DNA from: Chlorobiota bacterium
Lineage (GTDB): Bacteria > Bacteroidota > Bacteroidia > Flavobacteriales > Flavobacteriaceae
NCBI GenBank assembly: GCA_013153655.1
Contig: JAADEB010000059.1
Location: 1-34,396 of the forward strand
Length of the DNA: 34,396 nucleotides
Reading direction: 5' to 3'
Part shown: piece by piece, positions 1 through 8,192 of the stretch
How positions within the stretch are numbered: position 1 is the first letter of the stretch
Layout of the letters: each line of letters begins with the position of its first letter
Made by a program: the position numbers and the translations under genes
The notes under the pieces: generated by a model
What the model saw: only the letters and a program-made list of their open reading frames with translations
What the model was told of the DNA's origin: nothing
Database searches by the model: none

Positions 1-2
1 AC

Positions 3-326
3 TTAGCTGGCGAAAAAACATTTTTTATGCAAAACCGGAAATTGGAAGGCCGGGTCAAATGGCATAACCGGAAATGGGACGTGATGTTTTCCATACAAAA
101 ATTATGGTTGCAATCCGGCTCGATACTTTCACATCCTGTTATTCCTTCCTTTAAAACGGTTTACAAACCTAAGGCGGCTTTTGAAATATATTTGGAAGCT
201 TTTGATTTCTTTCATTTAGACACATGGCGTATCAACCGTTTTGAAACTACGGATTTATATTACCAAATCGCCCGCGAATGGCATCAGGCCGGATATATTC
301 TTCTGGGATTCAAGTGGAGTTATTAA
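3..326 (+). CDS. C-terminal fragment of a TonB-receptor-like outer-membrane barrel protein, cut by the window edge; paralogue of the 2391..4934 protein
   Basis: Frame is open to the left window edge. The C-terminus ..YYQIAREWHQAGYILLGFKWSY* resembles the C-terminus of the 2391..4934 protein (..YYEVETFPVFKGYILAGMRWKL*). Confidence 0.6.
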   Translation, partial: LAGEKTFFMQNRKLEGRVKWHNRKWDVMFSIQKLWLQSGSILSHPVIPSFKTVYKPKAAFEIYLEAFDFFHLDTWRINRFETTDLYYQIAREWHQAGYILLGFKWSY

Positions 327-440
327 GAAATCAGGTTATTCAGATTTATGGCAAGTCCTATAAAATATACAATCTTCTTTGCAAATATTGAGCCTCCGGA
401 AATTTACGTTCCATGGGATATATAATTAAATACTATATGA

Positions 441-734
441 ACCCCGGCGGGATTCAGCGAGTTTATCGAAACGGGTTGGAGTTTAGGGGGCGGATATACG
501 CCGGAAATTCCCTTGCCGTTCGGTCCTTCGGAATATATGGGTTTGCCGGGCATGGTGTTGGATGCCTATCATACACGCCGTCACAGGCGATTTCGTGCTA
601 CGGAAATACGTACCAATGTCCCGGTGGAAGTCGTGATGCCCGAGGAAGGCAAAATTATTTCCCGGGAAGAAGCCGGGAAGTGGTTTGCACAAAAATGGTC
701 CGGGTTTATGCAAAAGGCTTCTAAGCGGGATTGA
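441..734 (+). pseudogene. Remnant of a GLPGLI-family protein; N-terminal half missing
   Basis: In-frame translation PAGFSEFIETGWSLGGGYTPEIPLPFGPSEYMGLPGMVLDAYHTRRHRRFRATEIRTNVPVEVVMPEEGKIISREEAGKWFAQKW.. carries the TPEIP..GP..Y.GLPG signature. An in-frame TGA sits at 438-440 and there is no upstream N-terminal domain. Confidence 0.65.
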
Positions 735-762
735 GAGGAACCGGCTATATAGCTTTTTTTCT

Positions 763-812
763 AAAACTCCGGATAAAAGCTGAATCCTAAATAACGACCT
801 TTTTGTAAAATT
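763..812 (-). pseudogene. Short relic of an outer-membrane barrel C-terminus (..LQKGRYLGFSFYPEF*)
   Basis: Minus-strand translation resembles the C-terminus of the 8193..11285 protein (YRKWSFGFSFYPGF*). CCGGATAAAAGCTGAATCC is identical at 769..787 and 8201..8219. Confidence 0.5.
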
Positions 813-1079
813 TATCATATAAGCCGCTTTATTTTTCCTTCTTAATGATTTGTCTTTGCATGAACTGTTAATAGAATTAATTTATTGTTACAGAAATTAA
901 CTATAATTTTGAAATGAGAGTTTTTGCCTGAGGATTTATGAATTAAAAGATGGTCAAATCGCATTATATTATGCATATTTCAATTAAAAAATTTATTCTT
1001 ACATGCGCTAAATCATTTAAAATATCAAAATATTTGACCATTAACAAAAATTTATCATGAAAACACTTGACTCGTATCG

Positions 1080-1095
1080 TTTTTTTTTTTTTTTT
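1080..1095 (+). repeat. Homopolymeric T tract (16 nt)
   Basis: Direct read: sixteen consecutive T residues. Confidence 0.9.
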
Positions 1096-1100
1096 GTATA

Positions 1101-1146
1101 GAATTTCATGTTTGTACCGAAGGCGCCACGTACAAACATGAAATTC
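1101..1146. repeat. Perfect 17-bp inverted repeat with a 12-nt loop
   Basis: GAATTTCATGTTTGTAC (1101..1117) and GTACAAACATGAAATTC (1130..1146) are exact reverse complements. Confidence 0.9.
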
Positions 1147-1293
1147 CAAGCTCGGCCGAGCATCGACATACCGCTGCAAGATGCGGAAGTATAACCTAAC
1201 TGTCCGGAAGCAGGCAGGCATCATACCGCCGGGCATGGTGGGATATAAGTGATGCGTTTTGGAAAATTTTATTAACTTTAAAAATTTAGAACG

Positions 1294-1656
1294 ATGAAAA
1301 AGTTTTATTTCATTCTATTATTTTTATTTGCAGGAGTTATGATAAATATAACAAGTTGCAAAAAAGCTTCTGAAACCAAAGAAATTACCTCTTTGGAACA
1401 GGCAATAAAGGCTTTGAATGATCACAACATGATTATTATAAAACATGGGGAAGGATACCTGACTTTTGAAGTAAGAGAAAAACCGGTTGTTGATAATATA
1501 TACTTGGCAAAGGAAGAAAATGAACATAATTGTTATACAAAAGATCAAGATGAGTTCAAGGATTGTACCACTAAATTGTTGGATGCAGGATATTGCCTCA
1601 AAACTTATAAAGACGGAGATTATTATGTGGCAGATGTTATAGATTGCGATGATTAA
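1294..1656 (+). CDS. Small uncharacterised lipoprotein
   Basis: 120-aa ORF with signal peptide and lipobox (MKKFYFILLFLFAGVMINITSCKK), followed by an intrinsic terminator. Confidence 0.75.
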   Translation: MKKFYFILLFLFAGVMINITSCKKASETKEITSLEQAIKALNDHNMIIIKHGEGYLTFEVREKPVVDNIYLAKEENEHNCYTKDQDEFKDCTTKLLDAGYCLKTYKDGDYYVADVIDCDD

Positions 1657-1659
1657 AAG

Positions 1660-1697
1660 AAAAGTTGCCGGAGGCAGGTAACTTCGGCAACTTTTTT
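1660..1697 (+). terminator. Intrinsic terminator
   Basis: AAAGTTGCCG..CGGCAACTTT hairpin followed by a T run, directly after the 1294..1656 stop. Confidence 0.8.
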
Positions 1698-1742
1698 ATA
1701 ATTTTTTTGTAATTTAGTGCATTATAAAGTACAAAGTTTATT

Positions 1743-2390
1743 ATGAGGTATTTTTTTTTCATAGGAATATGGCTTCATTTATTTACGGCTGATACGACCT
1801 GCTATTCATCGTATATTTTAAAATATCATTATGTAGACACTCGGGTGGATAAGTTGTTATTGGAATTGGCCGATAATGAAGCTTTCAACAAAGAGGCTAT
1901 GCTCAAACGTCGAGATAAGGATTTTGAATTGTTTGTCAATGATTCCTGTGTATTATTTAAGGGGGCGGACAAAGAATTTTTTCGTCATAATAAAAAAAAG
2001 ATACTTTTGAAAACTTTTATATGGTACGATCGTAAAAATGATATGAAAGAAAAAATAGTGGTCTCATATCCCTATTTTATGCCTACATGGACCATATACC
2101 CGGAAATATTAGAATGGAAGGATTATAAAGTATATAAAGCCTTGTATAAAGACAGGAAAACTGTTGCCTGGTTTTCTCCGGATATTCCCTTGGATGGCGG
2201 GCCGGAATTTTTCCATGGATTACCCGGTGCTATTGTAAAATTGGAAAAGCCCAATGGAATTGTCTATACGCTTGTTTCTATAAAAAAAGAAAAAAAACCT
2301 TTTGGCCGCCCGCAAGGCGACCGCTACATGACCCGGAAAGAATTTTCGGCTTTTTTGGAAGCTCATGGAGTTGCCGTACCCGGAAATTAA
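1743..2390 (+). CDS. GLPGLI family protein
   Basis: 215-aa ORF with WFSPDIPLDGGPEFFHGLPGAIVKLE motif and signal-peptide-like N-terminus. Confidence 0.85.
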   Translation: MRYFFFIGIWLHLFTADTTCYSSYILKYHYVDTRVDKLLLELADNEAFNKEAMLKRRDKDFELFVNDSCVLFKGADKEFFRHNKKKILLKTFIWYDRKNDMKEKIVVSYPYFMPTWTIYPEILEWKDYKVYKALYKDRKTVAWFSPDIPLDGGPEFFHGLPGAIVKLEKPNGIVYTLVSIKKEKKPFGRPQGDRYMTRKEFSAFLEAHGVAVPGN

Positions 2391-4934
2391 ATGGAAATGA
2401 AGCGATGGGGTCTATGGTGTGTTATGACATGTGTATATGGATTTTCGTATGCGCAAATTTCATTAAGCGGACAAGTATCAAATTCCTCTGGTCAGTCTTT
2501 GCCCCAAGTACAAGTAGTGGTATTTGATACTTTGATGCGTATTCATCATTATACAGGCACCGATAGTGCAGGAGTGTTTTATCTTACATTGCCTCCCGGT
2601 CATTATTATGTTTCCTTTCGTAAAATGGACTATCAATCCATGGATACTTTGGTGTATTTGAGGCAATCATCAAATTGGCAAATCATTTTGGGACACGATA
2701 AGTATAATGTAGAACAATTGCAGCAAATAGTTTTTGAAATACCGGATCATGCCACACGTCGATTAACCGATACTATATATTTCAAAACGGACAGCATACG
2801 GGACGGAACGGAAAAAAACATGGGCGAGTTATTGGATAAATTACCCGGATTGGAAGTTAGAAATGGCCGCTTGTATGCCTATGGAAATCCGGTTACGGAG
2901 TTGTTGATCGAAGGAAAGAATGTTTTTGGTAGAAATCAGAAAATTCCTTTGAGCGAATTACCTGCCGAAATGATAAAATCCGTAGAATATTATGAAAATT
3001 ACAATGATCCGTTGAATCCGGCTTCGGAAGGTTTTTTTTCGGGTAAATCGGCAGTAAATGTATTGTTGAAAAAAAATTATATCAATCGTTGGACCGGACG
3101 CTTGGAAGCCGGCTTGGGATATCCATCCAAAAGAGCTACGCAAAATCACCTGTTTCGGTTTGGGAGTGGCGCTAATCTTTTTTTGATGTTGCATTACAAC
3201 AATATTCAGAAGCAAGTTTTGGATATACAGGATTTATATACGCTTACGGGTACTTTGCCTCTTTCGGCCACTGATTGGATTACCCAAAATGAAAAAGGTA
3301 CAACGGAAAGCATGCGTTTGTTGCCTGCTATACATTATTTTTATGAAAATCCCGGAAAATACCGTTTCAAATCTTATGGCATTTATTACGGCTTGTCTGA
3401 TATAACTCGGAGGACCAAATACAGATATTATTACACGGATACTGTGCCATTGATTTGGAAAGCGGATCATTTACGTAGGGGAGGTTCCGCATTGGGCGGT
3501 TGGCAATATACTTTCAAAACACATCGAAATGCTACCTGGCTATGGGAGGGATATTTAATGAAAAGTATTTATCATCAAAAAGGAAATGAATTTTGGAATA
3601 ATAAACCATGGAATACTGACGGGCAATTACATAATGTTTCAGGCCGTATAGAGACCCGTTACAGTTTGCGGAAAGGTAAATGGTTATGGGAATGGAAAGG
3701 ATTATGGGAAGGAGGAACGGATAATCATAATGTTTTGTTTGATAATGCCGATAATCGTCTGCTATCCTTATCAGCCATCCAAAAAAATATTTGGGAAGGA
3801 GGTCTTAGTGTCAAACGCCGTATGAGTTTGCGTTTATTTCTGTTTGGTAAAACCCGTTTCCGTATCGAGGATAAAAGGAATTCGTATTCTTGTGCAGGGA
3901 TTTATGACATGGATAATGAATATATTAATAAAAAGCGAATTTGGAGTACGCAAATGGGAGGTTTATATTTTCGGGGCAGGTGGATTTTGGATGCTTCCCT
4001 GACCACATGGTATGTAAGCATGAATGACAATTTCCGGATGAAGAGGGATTACTTTATGGGATTACCTTCTTTACGACTGACCTATCGGACGTCTGTTTGG
4101 CATTTATTGTACCAATGGTCACATGAAGCATCGATTGCCGGAGATACTTATTTTGTTCCTTTCGGCATAATGAATAATCCTTATGAGCTATTTACCGGAA
4201 ATTCGAGTTTGGAAAATGTTTCAAAAAAAAATTATCACCGGTTGCGTATGGCCTATTTGAAACCTTCTTCATTATGGGATGAATTGACATGGGAAATGAA
4301 ATATGCCGATACGTATTTACCTGCTATGTGGGCCGTTACCGGAGACACTACAATGATGAGATATAAAGCAGTGGGGGGCGGATGGCAATCGAGTGATGAA
4401 ATAATGTTTCGTTGGCGAAAAAAAATCAAACGATGGCAAGGGGATTACCGGTTTATTTATACGAATAATCATACACGCCAAATTTCAGGGGATACATCCG
4501 AATTAAAATATATTCAGGGATTAGGATATGCAAGACGTCATCGATTAAAAATTTCGTATCTGCATGACAAATTCAAGTCTATTGTCAGCTTCCACTATGG
4601 CGTTTTAAATTACAAAACAAATATGTTTTCTGGAAAGTATTATCGTTACGGTTGGAAATGGAAATTGATTTATATGGGGAATACTTGGGGTATGGAAGTG
4701 TTGTGGGACCATAAATATTTACAATATTCATCCATGATATATATGATCAATATTCCTTCCATGAGTGTCTATTATCGTCTTAATGATAAATGGTTTTTTG
4801 TGCAATGGCAAAATATGCTTCATTTCTATCCCGGAATGGAAATGAGCACACAATACTTTGATTCTTATTATGAAGTAGAAACCTTTCCGGTTTTTAAGGG
4901 GTATATATTGGCAGGTATGCGTTGGAAGTTATAA
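2391..4934 (+). CDS. Carboxypeptidase-regulatory-like / TonB-receptor-like outer-membrane protein
   Basis: 847-aa ORF. N-terminal ISLSGQVSNSSGQSLPQVQVVVFDT.. beta-sandwich, plug-like LPGLEVRNGRLYAYGNPVTELLIEGK, then a long aromatic-rich barrel. Start codon directly follows the upstream stop. Confidence 0.85.
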   Translation: MEMKRWGLWCVMTCVYGFSYAQISLSGQVSNSSGQSLPQVQVVVFDTLMRIHHYTGTDSAGVFYLTLPPGHYYVSFRKMDYQSMDTLVYLRQSSNWQIILGHDKYNVEQLQQIVFEIPDHATRRLTDTIYFKTDSIRDGTEKNMGELLDKLPGLEVRNGRLYAYGNPVTELLIEGKNVFGRNQKIPLSELPAEMIKSVEYYENYNDPLNPASEGFFSGKSAVNVLLKKNYINRWTGRLEAGLGYPSKRATQNHLFRFGSGANLFLMLHYNNIQKQVLDIQDLYTLTGTLPLSATDWITQNEKGTTESMRLLPAIHYFYENPGKYRFKSYGIYYGLSDITRRTKYRYYYTDTVPLIWKADHLRRGGSALGGWQYTFKTHRNATWLWEGYLMKSIYHQKGNEFWNNKPWNTDGQLHNVSGRIETRYSLRKGKWLWEWKGLWEGGTDNHNVLFDNADNRLLSLSAIQKNIWEGGLSVKRRMSLRLFLFGKTRFRIEDKRNSYSCAGIYDMDNEYINKKRIWSTQMGGLYFRGRWILDASLTTWYVSMNDNFRMKRDYFMGLPSLRLTYRTSVWHLLYQWSHEASIAGDTYFVPFGIMNNPYELFTGNSSLENVSKKNYHRLRMAYLKPSSLWDELTWEMKYADTYLPAMWAVTGDTTMMRYKAVGGGWQSSDEIMFRWRKKIKRWQGDYRFIYTNNHTRQISGDTSELKYIQGLGYARRHRLKISYLHDKFKSIVSFHYGVLNYKTNMFSGKYYRYGWKWKLIYMGNTWGMEVLWDHKYLQYSSMIYMINIPSMSVYYRLNDKWFFVQWQNMLHFYPGMEMSTQYFDSYYEVETFPVFKGYILAGMRWKL

Positions 4935-4950
4935 TTAAAAATTCATTCAG

Positions 4951-5697
4951 GTGATGAGATACTTTTACATATTTTTTTTCCTTTGGCTAATCCGGCCGGC
5001 ATTGGCACAACAAGCAGACGTTGCACCAAAGAATGATTCCCTTATATTATACCGTTTGGATACCATCAGGTTGGATCAAACCATACGGAAAAGAAATCTA
5101 AACCGCTTGTTTCGCAGGCCGGTTTTTAATCTGTATCCGGGAGATATAATAATTATTGAATATCCTAAAAAAGAACGGCCGTACAAACAAGAAGTGCTTA
5201 TCAAATACGAAAACAGGGTACCCAATACGAATATGGATTATTTAATAGCCATTTACATGACCAACAGGATGATTACAAAAGATTATAAAATACTTACAGA
5301 TTCAATTTTTACCCATGGAATTTTACTGTTTAATAGAGGGACCGTCAATTTGGAAAAAAATGTTTTTAAATATACAGACCATGCTTCACTTTTGGGTTGG
5401 AGTTCGGATAAGAATGTACATATTGTACACTATATAAGTAATTTTGATGGTTCGTTAGACAAAATTCCTTCCGATAGTTTAAGGAATTTGATAAAGCAAT
5501 ATCCTGCCATTCATACCGTATATCCGTTTCAAAGTTTATTGTTTTTTAAAACGGTAAAGAAGAAAAAATCTACGCCATATAAAATATATGTGATGCGTCC
5601 CGGCTATCTGATGCCACGCCCTATCGAAGAAGTCATAAGAGAACGCTATCCATGGGTAAAAAAAGACTATACGATCAAGTTATTTTTAATTCAGTAA
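4951..5697 (+). CDS. Uncharacterised secreted protein, third gene of the GLPGLI/OMP cluster
   Basis: 248-aa ORF with signal peptide (MMRYFYIFFFLWLIRPALAQ), 16 bp after the OMP gene and on the same strand. Confidence 0.75.
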   Translation: MMRYFYIFFFLWLIRPALAQQADVAPKNDSLILYRLDTIRLDQTIRKRNLNRLFRRPVFNLYPGDIIIIEYPKKERPYKQEVLIKYENRVPNTNMDYLIAIYMTNRMITKDYKILTDSIFTHGILLFNRGTVNLEKNVFKYTDHASLLGWSSDKNVHIVHYISNFDGSLDKIPSDSLRNLIKQYPAIHTVYPFQSLLFFKTVKKKKSTPYKIYVMRPGYLMPRPIEEVIRERYPWVKKDYTIKLFLIQ

Positions 5698-5855
5698 AAA
5701 AAAAAAGCAAAAACATGCTTCCACTCGCCTTTTCCCGGGATGAGAAAATCCGGCAAAAAACGAATATTCTGCTGAAATTGAAGACAAGCACTTTTATAGT
5801 TTCTATGAGATTTTATTATTGCGTATTCATTAAGTTCCTAATTTGAAATTTTTAT

Positions 5856-5863
5856 TAAATTTG
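5856..5863 (+). promoter_or_regulatory. Putative Bacteroidota -7 element TAAATTTG
   Basis: Exact TAnnTTTG match upstream of the 5921 gene; -33 box not clear. Confidence 0.4.
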
Positions 5864-5920
5864 AAAATAATAATAATTTAACATAACATTGGAATCTTAC
5901 AAAACGAACCATTAAACATT

Positions 5921-7615
5921 ATGCCACGCCCTACCGTTTACCTGCTGTTCTTGTTGTTTCCCCTGTTGGTGCGGGGGCAATATACCGCCATTCCCGATTC
6001 CGTTTTCGAGCAAAAACTCATTGATTTGGGCATTGACAGCGACGGCACGGTAAACGGACGGGTGCTTACTTCGGATGTGGCAAGAGTGCGCACACTTCAA
6101 TTAATTAGGGGAACCGGAGGTTACATCCATGATCTGACCGGAATAGAAGATTTTATCAATCTGGATACATTGATTTGCAACGATCATATTATCAGGCAAA
6201 TGGATTTGTCGCATAACACTTCCTTGAAATATTTGGATGTTTATCAAACGGGGCTTCACTCCTTGGACGTGAGTGCTTTAACGCAATTGGAATACTTGAA
6301 GTGCAGCAATGAAATGCATACCGATTATGTGTTCGACGGATTTAACCGGATCGATACCTTGGATTTGAGCAGAAACAGCCGGTTAAAAACGTTAATTACC
6401 AACGCTAATGGTTTGCATCATATCATCTTTCCCGGCAATCCGCGGCTTGAATATTTGGAAGCCGGCGCCAACCGTTTGGAACATATTGATTTTTCCGGGC
6501 AAAAACAACTGCGGAAATTAATTTTACTTACAAGCTATATGGGGGACACTTTGGATATTTCCGGCCTGTCGTCCTTGGAATATCTGGATGTGAATAAATG
6601 TGATTTGCGGCACATACGTTTCCCCGACACACAAACACTACGTTACTTGTTTCTCGGTTATTTTTATATGGGTTGGGAAAGGACGGAAGAATTCGACGGT
6701 GATAACCGTTTGCCCGATTTGGATTTAAGCAGATTTACGGAGTTGCGTGTGCTGGCGGCCCGTCAGATTGGACTCCGGTCCATTGATTTATCCTCCAATC
6801 CGGAATTGGAAATACTGAATGTTTCCAAAAATCCGCTTCATTCGTTGGATGTTTCCCGTAATATACATTTAAAGGATTTACATGCCGTATATAGCGGGTT
6901 GCATTCCTTGGATGTATCCCACAATCCGGAATTGGAAATATTAAGCATAAGAAATTTTGTTATTCCGGTGGAAAATCAGCAAATGCTTTATGAAAATCAT
7001 GTGGAAAACATAGATTTATCCCATAATTCACAGCTACAAACATTTCTTGCCGAGAACGTGGGTTTACAATCTTTGGATTTTTCTAATAATCCCGATATTG
7101 AAGAAGTGAGTATTTCCGAAAATCCCATACATTTTTTGGATTTAAGCGAAAATCCGCAAATGTATGCTTTATTCGCTATCCAAACGGAATTGGAATATCT
7201 CAACCTGAAAAACGGCCACAACCGCCGCTTGGAATACATGTATGCCACCCGCAATCCGTATCTTGAATGTATTCAAGTGGACGATACCGCCTATGCGTAC
7301 ACCCGGCCCCATTGGTACAAAGACAGTACGGCCGTATATGCAACGGAATGCAGCCGTCCCGGGGAAGAACCCGGCAATGACGTTGAAGATTTTGTCCTGT
7401 ATCCCGTGCCTGCCCATGACAGAATTTATTGGAAATTGCCGCCGGGCAAGGCGCTGCGCCGCCTTTCGGTGTATGATATGAGCGGCAAACATGTAGGTGA
7501 CGGCATGTCCGGAGCAGATTCATATTTTATCGGTGAATTGAGCAGTGGAATTTATCTGGTAACGATCATTTTTGCGGATGGAGAAAAAAAGATTAAGACG
7601 TTTGTTAAATACTAA
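5921..7615 (+). CDS. Leucine-rich-repeat surface protein with T9SS C-terminal sorting domain
   Basis: Repeated LxxLDLSxNxxL units (LRSIDLSSNPELEILNVSKNPLHSLDVSRN...) and C-terminal VLYPVPAHDRIYWKLPPGKALRRLSVYDMSGKHV..GIYLVTIIFADGEKKIKTFVKY. Confidence 0.88.
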   Translation: MPRPTVYLLFLLFPLLVRGQYTAIPDSVFEQKLIDLGIDSDGTVNGRVLTSDVARVRTLQLIRGTGGYIHDLTGIEDFINLDTLICNDHIIRQMDLSHNTSLKYLDVYQTGLHSLDVSALTQLEYLKCSNEMHTDYVFDGFNRIDTLDLSRNSRLKTLITNANGLHHIIFPGNPRLEYLEAGANRLEHIDFSGQKQLRKLILLTSYMGDTLDISGLSSLEYLDVNKCDLRHIRFPDTQTLRYLFLGYFYMGWERTEEFDGDNRLPDLDLSRFTELRVLAARQIGLRSIDLSSNPELEILNVSKNPLHSLDVSRNIHLKDLHAVYSGLHSLDVSHNPELEILSIRNFVIPVENQQMLYENHVENIDLSHNSQLQTFLAENVGLQSLDFSNNPDIEEVSISENPIHFLDLSENPQMYALFAIQTELEYLNLKNGHNRRLEYMYATRNPYLECIQVDDTAYAYTRPHWYKDSTAVYATECSRPGEEPGNDVEDFVLYPVPAHDRIYWKLPPGKALRRLSVYDMSGKHVGDGMSGADSYFIGELSSGIYLVTIIFADGEKKIKTFVKY

Positions 7616-7652
7616 ACAACTAATGGGAATTTTACTTGAAAATGATAAATCA

Positions 7653-8180
7653 ATGAAACAATTCATTCCTAAAACAGTTCTTTTTCTTTTGCCATTCTTG
7701 TCGGTTTTTATGTCATGCCACAGGACGGAACCCGTTGTTTCCCGGTGCGACACCACGGACTTGGGGTTGGATACTACTTTTCAATATTCCACATGGGATT
7801 TTAATGATTCCGGAGATGTTATAGGGGTAGATAAGTGGAAATGGGGGGTTAAAGGAGATACATTGATAATATGCGGAAATGAGGGGTTTGCATACGGTGA
7901 AGATTCCTATCAATATGGATTTTATTTCGTCCCCCATGACGCATGTATTGATTATGTTAAAACAAGTTTGGATTACATGTCGGATGAAATAATTATTGAT
8001 GCCAATACGGGAGAGGTCATCTCCGGTATTGATTACGAGGAATACACCGAAGGTCCTTTCCGGATACAGGAATATGAACCCGGTGTTCGTCTGGTGGCGC
8101 AAGTGGGTCCGCATCGTTTCTGGGTGGAATTTGAACGGGAAAATTGGTTTGACGCTTCGCACTGCGGGGCGCCGGAGTAG
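7653..8180 (+). CDS. Uncharacterised lipoprotein
   Basis: Within ORF 7572..8180. The likely start MKQFIPKTVLFLLPFLSVFMSCHR gives a lipoprotein signal. Confidence 0.7.
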   Translation: MKQFIPKTVLFLLPFLSVFMSCHRTEPVVSRCDTTDLGLDTTFQYSTWDFNDSGDVIGVDKWKWGVKGDTLIICGNEGFAYGEDSYQYGFYFVPHDACIDYVKTSLDYMSDEIIIDANTGEVISGIDYEEYTEGPFRIQEYEPGVRLVAQVGPHRFWVEFERENWFDASHCGAPE

Positions 8181-8192
8181 GGTCTTGGTTCC

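Noticed and set aside
1101-1146. Intrinsic terminator at the 17-bp hairpin
   Set aside because: The T run is 5' of the hairpin on the plus strand and becomes an A run after it on the minus strand, so neither direction gives hairpin-then-T.
5652-5846. 64-aa ORF overlapping the end of the 4951..5697 gene
   Set aside because: Starts inside the upstream gene, passes through an A11 run, and has no gene-like features.
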